A DNA stretch of 64,000 bases, from assembly GCA_900313615.1 (NCBI GenBank), contig OMRP01000001.1, positions 1-64,000 on the forward strand. The letters are read 5' to 3'. Below, piece after piece: positions 8,155 through 17,136 of the stretch (positions are counted from its first letter, which is position 1; every line of letters begins with the position of its first letter). Position numbers and translations under genes: made by a program. The DNA is from an uncultured Prevotellaceae bacterium. Lineage in GTDB: Bacteria > Bacteroidota > Bacteroidia > Bacteroidales > Bacteroidaceae. The notes beneath the pieces were generated by a model. That model was given only the letters and a program-made list of their open reading frames with translations. It was not told the origin of the DNA and searched no databases.

Positions 8155-9525
8155 ATGTCCATGATAACAATAACCTGTCATAATGATAATATCCCAGAGC
8201 GTACATACGCAATTGATATTCTTTTTCAAACATTGCTGGAAATAAGCAAAAACGATTACAAAATTGTTTTTGATGCCACAGCAGAATCATATATGATCCA
8301 AATTGATGACAGGCAAATTATCATCGAGGACCATTTCTTCAAAAACCATCCCGAGCCCTTATCTTATCTTGACAAGACCAACATTCCAACAGAATTGATT
8401 TTTCTCCATGCATTAAACAACACAATACCCATCATTTACGGCAAAGACAGGTTTGAAAAAGAAGGAAATACAATAACGATTGGGTTGGACGTTTTTGCAT
8501 CTACTTTTTTTATGGTATCTAGATGGGAAGAATCTTTGTTGGGAAGAGAAGAAAAAGGAGATTGTGATGAAACAAATCTTTTTTCCGTTAAGAACGACAT
8601 ATATTCGCGTCCTATTGTGCATGAGTATGAGGAATTGCTTCGTTTTATACTTTCTGATTGTGGAGTCTTATTCAAGAAAAGGGAATACAAGGTTGTCATG
8701 TCACATGATGTGGATGGGTTCTTGACACCTTCTTATGGAGATATCGCAAAGAGTATTGTGCGTCATCTTAGGCATGGGCCTCCTAAGAATAAAGTTCTTA
8801 ATTTGACATGGACAGAAAAGATTAAATACAAGAAGGCGTTTAATGCGTTCAGTCAGTTCCTTTTTTACACGGAATTATGTAAGAAGTTTGACATATATGA
8901 ATGGTTTTACTTCAAAGTGTGTAATAAGGGAGAAAAAGAGTGTACTTACAATTATGATGCGGACCAAACGATAGAAATAGTAAAACGCCTTAAAGAAATG
9001 AACAATCCGAAATTGGTTTTGGGTTTTCACCCGTCCCAAAACACCTTTGGAAATGAAAGGCGATGGGAGAAAGAACGCAATAGAATTACTACACTATTAG
9101 AGATTACCCCAGAAATAGGACGTAACCATCATTTGCTTTACAACTATGAAATGCTTAGGATGTGGGAAAAGATGGCTGAAAACACTTTAGGTGGGGTCTT
9201 GGAAATCAGTAATTGCGTGTTCCACAACAAATTGGGATATAGAAGTGGCGTGGCTGTTCCTTATTTTCTTTTTGATATATATAGAAGAAAGCCTATGAAT
9301 TTACGCGAACATCCATGCCAAATTATGGATACTGTTATTCGGTACCATCGGAAGGAGAAAACAGAAGAAGAAATTTGGGAGGAGATAAGGCCTGTGGTCG
9401 AGTCGGCAAAGAGATATAATTGTGAATTAATACTCACGTGGCATATATACATCCGGAACAAAAAACTAATTCATGACTACTATAAATGGTGTGAAAACGT
9501 CGTCCAATATGCAAAATTACAGTAA
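8155..9525 (+). CDS. Polysaccharide deacetylase-like protein
   Basis: A 456-residue protein without signal peptide. The N-terminal half (about 1-175) resembles the DUF7033-type extension seen on some polysaccharide deacetylase-like proteins. The second half starts with VVMSHDVDG, which resembles the metal-binding first motif of NodB-type deacetylases, and continues with LGFHPSQNTFGNE and LTWHIYI, plausible later motifs. Substrate unknown; N- or O-deacetylation of a sugar precursor or intermediate would fit the locus. The 3' end overlaps the next gene by 17 bp. The gene is strongly AT-rich. Family placement is moderately sure, activity is inferred. Confidence 0.6.
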   Translation: MSMITITCHNDNIPERTYAIDILFQTLLEISKNDYKIVFDATAESYMIQIDDRQIIIEDHFFKNHPEPLSYLDKTNIPTELIFLHALNNTIPIIYGKDRFEKEGNTITIGLDVFASTFFMVSRWEESLLGREEKGDCDETNLFSVKNDIYSRPIVHEYEELLRFILSDCGVLFKKREYKVVMSHDVDGFLTPSYGDIAKSIVRHLRHGPPKNKVLNLTWTEKIKYKKAFNAFSQFLFYTELCKKFDIYEWFYFKVCNKGEKECTYNYDADQTIEIVKRLKEMNNPKLVLGFHPSQNTFGNERRWEKERNRITTLLEITPEIGRNHHLLYNYEMLRMWEKMAENTLGGVLEISNCVFHNKLGYRSGVAVPYFLFDIYRRKPMNLREHPCQIMDTVIRYHRKEKTEEEIWEEIRPVVESAKRYNCELILTWHIYIRNKKLIHDYYKWCENVVQYAKLQ

Positions 9526-10663
9526 AATAACCATATTCTTTGCTGGCGATTTTTGCTCAAAGCCATCTACCGCGCCTATCAAGGTGTCGGAAGAATTGAA
9601 AGGTTTAATTCAATCTTGCGACTTCAAGGTGGTCAATTTTGAAGTTCCCCTGAAACCAGAAAATGTTCATTTACCCCACCAAAAGCAGGAACGTTTTTTT
9701 CAACATGATGACGCTCCGGCTTTTTTGAAGGACTTAGGTTTTAATTTGTTCCAACTTGCCAACAACCATGCCTTTGATTGGGGAGATGAAGGGTTCAAGA
9801 AAACCAAGGCAGTATTAGGTGATGCCGCATTTGGTGCTGGTACATACGAGGAATCTTACAAGATAAAGGTAGTTGAGAAAAATGGCGTTAAAATAGGCTT
9901 TCTAGCCTTGTCGTTTGCTGCTTATAAAGGCGTGTTTGATGATGTGTTGAACCGCGAGGGTTTGGGCTGTGCTTATATTAACGATTTGAAAGTGAATCAT
10001 ATTATCATCGAGGCCAAGAAGAGTGTTGATTTTCTTTTCGTTTTGCCTCATGATGGTATAGAATACATTGATATACCCATGCCTGAGACCATGGCACGTT
10101 ATCGTGATTTCATTGATTATGGCGCTGACGGCGTGGTGGGTACGCATCCACATTGTCCTCAAGGATGGGAAGTATATAAAGGAAAACCTATCTTCTACAG
10201 CCTTGGCAACTTCTTGTTTAATAGCAAAGTAGGCTATGATTATCGTGCTTGGAATCGCCCACATTGGTATGAAGGGTGGTGCGTGTTAATGACTCTTTTA
10301 GACGGAAAAATGAGCTGGGAAGTGGTTAACACCAGGAATGTTGATAATCTAGGAATAGAGATAGATACTTCAGAAAAGCGAGCAGAACATAATGAATTGA
10401 TAGTGTCATATATAATGGATAAAGAAAAATATTTGGAATGCTTGCAAACAGTTTGTAAAGATTTGGGAAATAAAGAAATGTATATTATAGACCGAACTTT
10501 TCATTCTAAATCCTTTAAACAAAGCACAAAAACATTGTGGAATAGTTGGTGGAATGTTCTTCGTAAGAGACCCCAAAACGACTATCCTCTTAAAAGGTTG
10601 CTTACCCATGACGCAAGACGGAGCTTGTTGATGTGGACAATGAAGTTAAAGAGCAAATATTAA
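9509..10663 (+). CDS. CapA-family (PGA_cap) protein, copy 1
   Basis: A 384-residue protein of the CapA family, a calcineurin-like metallophosphoesterase fold named after poly-gamma-glutamate capsule synthesis. Landmarks: FAGDF near the start, NFEVPL, QLANNHAFDWG, the histidine motif VVGTHPHCPQGWE, and FYSLGNFLFN. I chose the ATG at 9509 because the first beta strand (ITIFFAGDF) follows closely; an upstream start at 9473 is possible. No signal peptide is seen. The Lys/Arg-rich C-terminus (after about 330) is not part of the usual domain. A second copy lies at 12525. A role in amide-linked or amino-acid-bearing polymer assembly is inferred. Confidence 0.82.
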   Translation: MQNYSKITIFFAGDFCSKPSTAPIKVSEELKGLIQSCDFKVVNFEVPLKPENVHLPHQKQERFFQHDDAPAFLKDLGFNLFQLANNHAFDWGDEGFKKTKAVLGDAAFGAGTYEESYKIKVVEKNGVKIGFLALSFAAYKGVFDDVLNREGLGCAYINDLKVNHIIIEAKKSVDFLFVLPHDGIEYIDIPMPETMARYRDFIDYGADGVVGTHPHCPQGWEVYKGKPIFYSLGNFLFNSKVGYDYRAWNRPHWYEGWCVLMTLLDGKMSWEVVNTRNVDNLGIEIDTSEKRAEHNELIVSYIMDKEKYLECLQTVCKDLGNKEMYIIDRTFHSKSFKQSTKTLWNSWWNVLRKRPQNDYPLKRLLTHDARRSLLMWTMKLKSKY

Positions 10664-10687
10664 TAGTTAATTAAATAATAACAAAAA

Positions 10688-11833
10688 ATGTCGAAACTTT
10701 TAGATTCGCTTGTTTACAAGGCGATAGAAGTGCTTACTCGTTCCAGGGAGAAAGCCATTATTAGGAACAAGATTGATCAGATTAAATCGAGTTATTCAAA
10801 ATTAAAAGTTAAAAAGACTCTTTCAAAAGAACAGAAAGAAGAGATTCAAGATTTCTACAAAAAAACACTAGGATATAAGGTTCCTTTGGAGTGGCATGAG
10901 TATTTTAATTCTAGAACGGGAATCTATTCTAAACTCTATATTCCTACAAGCGAATATAAGCTTCATATTATTGGCAGGTTGAACACATATCCACTTCATC
11001 TTGCATACAACGACAAAAACATGACCGATGTTACGTTGCCCAATACTCATCAACCGCATATTTATTTAAAGAACATGGGAGGCTATTATTATGCCAGCGG
11101 CAATCCCATTTCCCGAGAAGAAGCATTGGAATTGTGTAAAAATCTTGGTGATGTTATCATAAAACCTTCCTTAACGGGAAGAGGAAAAAAAGTGAAGAAA
11201 ATCCATATTGAAAACGGTATTACGGATTATGACGGAAAAACATTGTCAGATGTGTTTGATATATATCGCGCGGATTTTCTCGTCCAAAGGGTTATCAAAC
11301 AACATAAGGATATGGCCGCTCTTAATCCTAGTTCCATCAATACGATAAGAATTGTTACTTATAGACATGACATGGATGTCGATTCTGTATATACGGTGGT
11401 TAGAATAGGTCGCAAAGGAATGAACGTTGACAATGAAAGCGCCGGGGGTATTAGTGCTATTATCAGGCCTGATGGGACTATTGGGAAATATGCATATGGC
11501 GCCCCAGGTGTGGATAAAGTTGAATATACAGACTCTGGTGTCCTCTTGGAAGGATATGCAGTGCCTTCATACGACAAAGCAATTGAACTCGTTAAGGAAA
11601 GCCACATGCATTTACCATATTTTAATTTGATAGGATGGGATATCGCAATTGAAGAAGATGGAACTCCTATTATGATAGAATTAAACTTGAATCCAGATCT
11701 AAGTCAGTCAGCCAATGGGCCAGCTTTTGGAGAATTTACGGAAATGATTTTGAAAGATGCTATGAGTCGTCGGAATTCATGGACACCTTCTACCATGGCG
11801 ATTATGAATATGCGTAATTATCGATTAAAATAG
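10688..11833 (+). CDS. Sugar-transfer-associated ATP-grasp protein
   Basis: A 381-residue ATP-grasp enzyme of the 'sugar-transfer associated' group. Visible features: a helical, lysine-rich N-terminus (1-60), DVIIKPSLTGRGKKV (the ATP-binding lysine region, about 155-170), LNPSSINTIRIVTYR, the NESAGGISA segment and the metal-ligand stretch IEEDGTPIMIELNLNPD near 320-335. Members usually sit in capsule and exopolysaccharide clusters and are expected to join a carboxylate to an amine, but no reaction is established for this type. Flanked by a CapA gene and a GNAT gene, 11 bp before the latter, which suggests a functional trio. Confidence 0.72.
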   Translation: MSKLLDSLVYKAIEVLTRSREKAIIRNKIDQIKSSYSKLKVKKTLSKEQKEEIQDFYKKTLGYKVPLEWHEYFNSRTGIYSKLYIPTSEYKLHIIGRLNTYPLHLAYNDKNMTDVTLPNTHQPHIYLKNMGGYYYASGNPISREEALELCKNLGDVIIKPSLTGRGKKVKKIHIENGITDYDGKTLSDVFDIYRADFLVQRVIKQHKDMAALNPSSINTIRIVTYRHDMDVDSVYTVVRIGRKGMNVDNESAGGISAIIRPDGTIGKYAYGAPGVDKVEYTDSGVLLEGYAVPSYDKAIELVKESHMHLPYFNLIGWDIAIEEDGTPIMIELNLNPDLSQSANGPAFGEFTEMILKDAMSRRNSWTPSTMAIMNMRNYRLK

Positions 11834-11844
11834 AATTTGCCAAT

Positions 11845-12429
11845 ATGTATTCGTCAATACAAATTGTCGAAAAGCCAGATTGGGTGTCATGGGATGAGAT
11901 TAAACAGTGTTTAGAAGATGCGCATTCTATTAACCGTGACAAGGGAATCAACATGTCACATTATCATTGGCCCAAGGAGAAAATCATAGATTTTTTGGGA
12001 AAAAAGGGGGTGATGCTAGTCGCATTGGATGAAAGAAAGGTAATAGGGACCGCTGCAATAGCTGACAAGGCTGGGAACGCTTGGTATGCTAAAGGCAATT
12101 ATGCTTATATGTGTTTTGCTGGTGTCCTACCTCAATATCAAGGTCAAGGCATTTATCGTAATTTGCTAAGGAAGCGTGAAGAAATCGCGAAGAATTTGGG
12201 GTATAAGGTTTTTATGATGGATACAAATGCAAAGAACAAGGTTATTCAAAAAAATGCCATCAAAAATGGTTATCGCATCGTGCGTTATTTCCTGACTAGA
12301 GACAAAGACCATTTCAGTGTTATTTTGGTTAAATGGACAGAAGGCTTCCCTTTTTCCAAATACTATAGTTGGATGAAGTATCGAAAAAGCAAAATTAGAG
12401 CAGTTGTTTCTAAGATGGTTTCTCGTTAG
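11845..12429 (+). CDS. GNAT-family N-acyltransferase
   Basis: A 194-residue cytoplasmic acyltransferase of the GNAT superfamily. The acetyl-CoA-binding region appears as VLPQYQGQGIYRNLLRKREE (a Q-x-x-G-x-G/A variant), followed by the strand VFMMDTNAKN and the NAIKNGYRIVRYF element near the C-terminus. It probably acylates an amino sugar or amine made by neighbouring enzymes; the substrate cannot be read from sequence. A basic C-terminal tail (KYRKSKIRAVVSKM) may contact membrane or polymer. It follows the ATP-grasp gene by 11 bp. Confidence 0.75.
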   Translation: MYSSIQIVEKPDWVSWDEIKQCLEDAHSINRDKGINMSHYHWPKEKIIDFLGKKGVMLVALDERKVIGTAAIADKAGNAWYAKGNYAYMCFAGVLPQYQGQGIYRNLLRKREEIAKNLGYKVFMMDTNAKNKVIQKNAIKNGYRIVRYFLTRDKDHFSVILVKWTEGFPFSKYYSWMKYRKSKIRAVVSKMVSR

Positions 12430-12458
12430 TTCTTCTTTGAAATAAATGATTAAGGACC

Positions 12459-12488
12459 ATGCCTTTTTTCACTGGCATTCTTTTTCTG
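12459..12488 (+). terminator. Weak hairpin plus T-rich run
   Basis: ATGCC (12459-12463) pairs with GGCAT (12474-12478), followed by a T-rich stretch. The stem is only five pairs, so partial termination at most between the GNAT and second CapA gene. Confidence 0.3.
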
Positions 12489-12524
12489 TAAAATAATCTG
12501 ATAAAACAGATATTAGAACCTAAA

Positions 12525-13664
12525 ATGAATAATATTCTCATTGTAGGCGATTTCTTTCCAGTTCAGTCGAATCTTTCTTTCTTTGCCGATGGCAATGTTG
12601 GAGAATTGTTCGACAACGAAATCATACAACTATTCACTAACACTGATTATAGGGCTTGTAATTTGGAAGGGGCATTGACGGACAGTTCCATTCGAATGGA
12701 GAAGACGGGTCCTGTTATTGTGGCGCCAACCAAGGTTGTCAATGCCTATAAGGCCTTGGGAATTGACTATTGCCTCTTAGCCAACAATCATATTACAGAT
12801 GCAAGAGATCAAGGGGTTGTTGACACCATGACAACCTTGGAAAATGCAGGGATTCAATATGTCGGAGCGGGCAAGGATGAAAGTGCCATTCCACATCATT
12901 TTTTTATTTCCGTTGGCGGGAAGAAAATATGTATATACAATGTGTGCGAAACAATGTACAATAAACCATCGTCCATTCATGCTGGTGCTTGGTTGTACGA
13001 TGAGTATGTAGTTTGTAAGGAGTTGGAGTCACTTAAAAAACAGTGCGATTTCATTGTTGTGGTATATCATGGTGGTATAGAGAAATTCCGTTACCCATCC
13101 CCCGAAACAAAAAAACGTTTTCATCGGATGGCTGACAGTGGGGCTGATGTCATTCTTTCACAGCACACTCATTGTATAGGGTGCGAGGAATACTATAATG
13201 GTTCTTATTTGCTTTATGGACAAGGTGATTTCCTTTTTAATAATTTCCGTCCCAAACTTACTGATACGGGAATCATTGTGGAATTATCTTTCAAAGAGGG
13301 ACAAATGCAAATTAAGAAGCATTTTGTAAAATGCACAGACAATTATTGTTTGCAATATGTTAAGAATTACGATTTTTCCGAATTTGAAGAACGCTCAAGT
13401 CATGTAAATGATGACGCGTTTCTCGATGCTCAATTTCAACAATTCTGTATGAAGGAGCTGCGACTGTATTTGACTGCTTTTAAAAGTCCTGGTTTGGTCC
13501 TTCGTGCCTTACGGAAGGTGTTCCCCAAACGTTTTAACAAATGGCTTCGTTCTAAGGCATACCGTCGTAAGGATTTGATGTTTGCTCTTCATACACTTCG
13601 TTCCGAGCAAAATAGGGAAACTGCAATTGTCGGGATGGAAAAATTATTGGAAATAGACACATGA
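12525..13664 (+). CDS. CapA-family (PGA_cap) protein, copy 2
   Basis: A 379-residue paralogue of the CapA-like protein at 9509. It has VGDFFPVQ at the start, CNLEGALTD, CLLANNHITDAR, VVVYHGGIEKFRYPSP, the histidine motif ILSQHTHCIG and YGQGDFLFN. All expected metallophosphoesterase-like segments are present, so both copies look intact. Sequence similarity between the copies is limited to the motifs, so this is not a recent duplication; they may act on different intermediates. No signal peptide is visible. The C-terminal 60 residues are basic. It is 14 bp upstream of the DUF4886 lipoprotein gene. Confidence 0.82.
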   Translation: MNNILIVGDFFPVQSNLSFFADGNVGELFDNEIIQLFTNTDYRACNLEGALTDSSIRMEKTGPVIVAPTKVVNAYKALGIDYCLLANNHITDARDQGVVDTMTTLENAGIQYVGAGKDESAIPHHFFISVGGKKICIYNVCETMYNKPSSIHAGAWLYDEYVVCKELESLKKQCDFIVVVYHGGIEKFRYPSPETKKRFHRMADSGADVILSQHTHCIGCEEYYNGSYLLYGQGDFLFNNFRPKLTDTGIIVELSFKEGQMQIKKHFVKCTDNYCLQYVKNYDFSEFEERSSHVNDDAFLDAQFQQFCMKELRLYLTAFKSPGLVLRALRKVFPKRFNKWLRSKAYRRKDLMFALHTLRSEQNRETAIVGMEKLLEIDT

Positions 13665-13678
13665 AAAACAAATAAGAT

Positions 13679-14650
13679 ATGAAAAAAATCAATATTATAT
13701 GGATCTTTACCTTTGCCATTTTCTTTGTCATCACCTCGTGCTCGGCAGAGGATGACAATGAAGTAAAACCAAATAGAAAAGAGGCACAACAGCATTCCTT
13801 CACCAAGGAAGTCCATGTCCTTATTATGGGGGATTCTTTCAGCCGCGACGCTTTTGGATATGTTCCTGGCGTCATGGCGGACGTTCGGCCAGAGATATAC
13901 TTGGATATGGAGTTGTTGTATTTGGGTGGCAAAGGCTTGAAATATCATTGGGATTACATAAGCAATGATAAAAATAATTTCATTCTCGATGAATATTCAC
14001 CGAATAATGATAAATGGTATTCTTATGCCAATATTTTTGGAGGTGATATTATATCTTCTCAAAACTGGGACTTGGTCATCTTACAAGAAGGAAGTAGTAC
14101 CGCTCGAAACAGCGAGTTGACTTTGGAACATGTCCAGACAATAGGTTCCTATCTCAGGGAAAGGCAACCGTCTGTTAAGTTGGCTTTCATGTTGAGTCCT
14201 GCTAAACCGGAAGGTTCGCCCGCATTGGGCAATTACACTAGCGATGATGTGTGGAATCTGTATGTGAAAACATCGCAATTGCTCTTGGCCAACAATGCAG
14301 TTGACTATATCATTCCATGTGGAACGGCGATACAAAATGCGCGGCAGACTTCGGTGGACAATTATGGTGATTTCGGACACTTGAGTTATGATGGCAACCA
14401 TTTGCAGGAGGGGCTTCCTTGTCTGATAGAGGCGTATGTGGGGACTCAATTTTTGTTGGATTTCATTGAAGAAGATGCTTCCATTGAAAGCAGTACTTTG
14501 AGAGTAACGAAACAATGGGTGAACAGTCTTGCTGTTCCAGGCATGCATGGTTCGGTGATTGAAGGTAACGACGAAGAATACGCTATCTGTAAGCGAAGCG
14601 CCATGTCGGCTTTGGAAAAACCGTATGAAATCTCAAATCCTTTATATTAA
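13679..14650 (+). CDS. DUF4886 SGNH-hydrolase-like lipoprotein
   Basis: A 323-residue predicted lipoprotein: signal peptide with lipobox VITSC (cysteine at about 21). The DUF4886 (SGNH/GDSL-like) fold shows the nucleophile block MGDSFSRDAFGYVP near 55, LYLGGKGLKYHW, WDLVILQEGSS, and the C-terminal catalytic His block LSYDGNHL. Likely a periplasmic or surface esterase that removes or transfers acyl groups on carbohydrate. In this locus it may edit O-acyl groups added by the acyltransferase at 22445. Intact and of normal length. Confidence 0.8.
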   Translation: MKKINIIWIFTFAIFFVITSCSAEDDNEVKPNRKEAQQHSFTKEVHVLIMGDSFSRDAFGYVPGVMADVRPEIYLDMELLYLGGKGLKYHWDYISNDKNNFILDEYSPNNDKWYSYANIFGGDIISSQNWDLVILQEGSSTARNSELTLEHVQTIGSYLRERQPSVKLAFMLSPAKPEGSPALGNYTSDDVWNLYVKTSQLLLANNAVDYIIPCGTAIQNARQTSVDNYGDFGHLSYDGNHLQEGLPCLIEAYVGTQFLLDFIEEDASIESSTLRVTKQWVNSLAVPGMHGSVIEGNDEEYAICKRSAMSALEKPYEISNPLY

Positions 14651-14668
14651 AAAAGGGGAAACCTTTTT
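14650..14668 (+). terminator. Short hairpin after DUF4886 gene
   Basis: AAAAAGG (14650-14656) and CCTTTTT (14662-14668) form a seven-pair stem whose right arm supplies the U tract. It directly follows the stop codon. Possibly a weak or partial terminator. Confidence 0.35.
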
Positions 14669-14704
14669 CAAAAAAATAAATAGTATTCAATTCTCTTGTT
14701 TGAC

Positions 14705-15898
14705 ATGAATATGCCTCCAAAAGTCATTGTCATTGGTATTGGTTTCACATCCCGTCTGGGAATGATACGTGCCGTGGCAGAAACAGGTGCGGAGATAGAT
14801 GTCATCGTGGTTGGTCACGGACGGTTTAAACCTGTTGACTGCTATAGTAAATACATTCACCGCTACTATTATGTCAAGGGAAACGATAAGGATAGAGTCT
14901 TGCAGATCCTACAAGAGCAATGTGCTGAACCTAATCGAAAAGGTATCCTTATCCCCATCAACGATTTCGCTGCTACCGTCGTTGACCAAAATGTCGATAC
15001 GCTGAAAGAGCATTTCCTTTTTCCCCATATCCATGGTAGGCAAGGTGCCGTCACGGAGTGGATGAACAAGGAAAAGCAAAAGGAAGTAGCCAAGAAGGTG
15101 GGGTTGAGTGTGGCCAATTCAGTGAATGTGGAGTTGAAGGATGGCCATTACCGACTGCCCGAGGGAATCAATTATCCCTGTTTCACCAAAACGCGGGCTT
15201 ACACAAAGGGGTATAAATTCACCCTCAATCGATGTGACGATGAGGCCGCTCTGCGCAAGGTGTTGGATCGTTTGGCCGGATGGCATCGCCCTCTTACCAT
15301 CATGTTAGAGGATTACAAAGAGATAGAGACAGAGTATGCCGTGGTGGGATTCTCCGACGGTAAAGAGGTCGTCATTCCTGGTATCTTGGAAATATTGGTC
15401 ATGGCTAAGGGCGATGACAGGGGCGTGGCTTGTCAAGGAAAGGTGATGCCTATATCGGGCTTTGAGGTATTAGTGGAGAAATTCAAGCAAATGATTCTAA
15501 CCGTCGGTTTCGTCGGTCTGTTTGATATTGATTTCTACTTAAGTAAGGGGGAATATTATTTTGCGGAAATCAACATGCGCATGGGAGGTTCGGGAACAGC
15601 AGTGCTGAAAATGGGCGTGAATCTGCCTGCCATGTTTGTCAAATCTCAGCTTGGAGAGTCGATTGATGACATGAGAAAGGAAGTTGGGGGCACAGCTACT
15701 TATGCAAATGAACGCATTTGTTCTGACAACTGGGGAGCGGGCTTCATTACTAAGCGGGAGATGCGGGAATTGTTCTCTTCATCTGACATCAGTTTTGTAA
15801 GAGATGAACAGGACAAGAAACCTGAGAAAATGTTCAAATGGGAACTAAGGAAAATATTCATAAAAAAAACCATAAAGAAATGCTTGAAGAAGAAATAA
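14705..15898 (+). CDS. ATP-grasp carboxylate-amine ligase, copy 1
   Basis: A 397-residue cytoplasmic ATP-grasp ligase. N-terminal pre-ATP-grasp Rossmann-like domain (VIVIGIGFTSRLGMIRAV), central domain with YPCFTKTRAYTKGYK (nucleotide lysine) and TIMLEDYKEIETEYAV, and the Mg-binding FDIDFY...FAEINMRMGGSG block. Such enzymes form an acyl-phosphate and then an amide; substrates are unknown. I prefer ATG 14705 over a TTG at 14696. The 3' end overlaps the next gene, a paralogue with the same domain order, by 19 bp, so the pair is probably translated together and may add successive amino or carboxyl groups to a polymer unit. Confidence 0.8.
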   Translation: MNMPPKVIVIGIGFTSRLGMIRAVAETGAEIDVIVVGHGRFKPVDCYSKYIHRYYYVKGNDKDRVLQILQEQCAEPNRKGILIPINDFAATVVDQNVDTLKEHFLFPHIHGRQGAVTEWMNKEKQKEVAKKVGLSVANSVNVELKDGHYRLPEGINYPCFTKTRAYTKGYKFTLNRCDDEAALRKVLDRLAGWHRPLTIMLEDYKEIETEYAVVGFSDGKEVVIPGILEILVMAKGDDRGVACQGKVMPISGFEVLVEKFKQMILTVGFVGLFDIDFYLSKGEYYFAEINMRMGGSGTAVLKMGVNLPAMFVKSQLGESIDDMRKEVGGTATYANERICSDNWGAGFITKREMRELFSSSDISFVRDEQDKKPEKMFKWELRKIFIKKTIKKCLKKK

Positions 15899-17097
15899 TT
15901 GCCAATGGCGGTGCAAAACCATTAGCCATTGTCATGGGACGGCTATATACGACCCGCTTGACATTGGTCCGTGCAGCAGGTATGGTAGGTTGCGATGTGG
16001 TGCTGATACAGACTCAGGAAAAGGGTTATTACCTGAAGACTGATAGTAGCAGTAAATATGTGACAGCATGCCACCATTGCCCGGAACCCGACGACAAGGC
16101 GTTGGTGGAGTTGATATTAAGCTATGCCGATAAAGGTCGCAAAGTGGTGTTGTTGCCTGCCGACGATTGGGTGGCGTCTGTTTTGGATATCCATTACGAC
16201 TTATTGTCCAAATGTTGCCTCTTACCCAATGTTTGTCAGAAACAGGGGGGAATCTTACGACTCATGGATAAGGATTTTCAGAAGGCAATTGCTAGGAAAA
16301 TAGGTGCTAGGGTTGCATACGGTTGGTTATGTCAAGAAGAAGACGGCGAATATATGATTCCTGATGGCATAACATATCCATGTTTTACTAAGCCTCAGGA
16401 AAGTTATCCTAGACCGTTGAAATATCTACAAAAAAGATGTGATAATGAGAAGGAACTGAGGGCAGTTTTACAGAGGATACCCCAAGGTTCACACAAAACT
16501 TTGTTAGTGGAAGAATACGTGGAAATAGAGAAGGAATATGGTGTACAGGGCGCTACTTTTGAAGGACGTGCAGTAGCTCCTGCTGTAGTGGCGAAGGATA
16601 GTAGTCGGCAGGGTATTACGGCAACGGGCAAGATCCTTCCAATCAAGAATATGCCTGAATTGAAAAAGCAGGTGGATGCTTTCTTGAAGGAAACCGGAAT
16701 GACGGGAATATTTGATATAGAGTTTTTTGAAAGCAAGGGAAGGTTGTATTTTAATGAGTTTAATGTACGTTTGGGAGCTAATGGCTTCGCTCTCACTTAT
16801 GGGGTGTCTAATGTTCCAGGACTATATGTCAAATATATGCTCGGTGAAAGCGATGGAATGTATGTAGGTCCAACAGAGTTTGAAATTAAGTCGTTTGCGA
16901 GTGAAAAAGTTCTGCGTGATTTTATATACGATAGAATAATGTCTGTAAAGGAATTCAAGAATGTAGTCAAAAACTCCGATATCTTGTGTTTGAAGAATGA
17001 AGAGGACAACAAACCGTTCAAAGAATTTTCCAAAGTCAACCTAATCCTTCCTTTGTGGAGATGGCTTAAAAAGTTGAAAAAGAAAATGGAGAGGTGA
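15880..17097 (+). CDS. ATP-grasp carboxylate-amine ligase, copy 2
   Basis: A 405-residue paralogue of the preceding ligase. Matching blocks: AIVMGRLYTTRLTLVRAAG at the start, LLPADDWVAS, YPCFTKPQESY, LLVEEYVEIEKEYGV and FDIEFFESKGRLYFNEFNVRLG with the metal-binding Glu/Asn. The start at 15880 follows the end of the upstream coding domain best; an in-frame ATG at 15838 would add fourteen lysine-rich residues. The C-terminus ends in a basic helix (WRWLKKLKKKMER) possibly for membrane association, a feature also seen in copy 1. Tandem ligases of this sort are uncommon in plain sugar capsules and suggest amide linkages. Confidence 0.8.
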   Translation: MLEEEIIANGGAKPLAIVMGRLYTTRLTLVRAAGMVGCDVVLIQTQEKGYYLKTDSSSKYVTACHHCPEPDDKALVELILSYADKGRKVVLLPADDWVASVLDIHYDLLSKCCLLPNVCQKQGGILRLMDKDFQKAIARKIGARVAYGWLCQEEDGEYMIPDGITYPCFTKPQESYPRPLKYLQKRCDNEKELRAVLQRIPQGSHKTLLVEEYVEIEKEYGVQGATFEGRAVAPAVVAKDSSRQGITATGKILPIKNMPELKKQVDAFLKETGMTGIFDIEFFESKGRLYFNEFNVRLGANGFALTYGVSNVPGLYVKYMLGESDGMYVGPTEFEIKSFASEKVLRDFIYDRIMSVKEFKNVVKNSDILCLKNEEDNKPFKEFSKVNLILPLWRWLKKLKKKMER

Positions 17098-17136
17098 TAC
17101 AACTTAAACAATAGTGGCATTTTATTGATAGAAAGG

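Noticed and set aside
15838-15879. Earlier ATG for the second ATP-grasp ligase
   Set aside because: It adds only fourteen lysine-rich residues inside the previous gene and no domain sequence; 15880 is the simpler start, though not proven.
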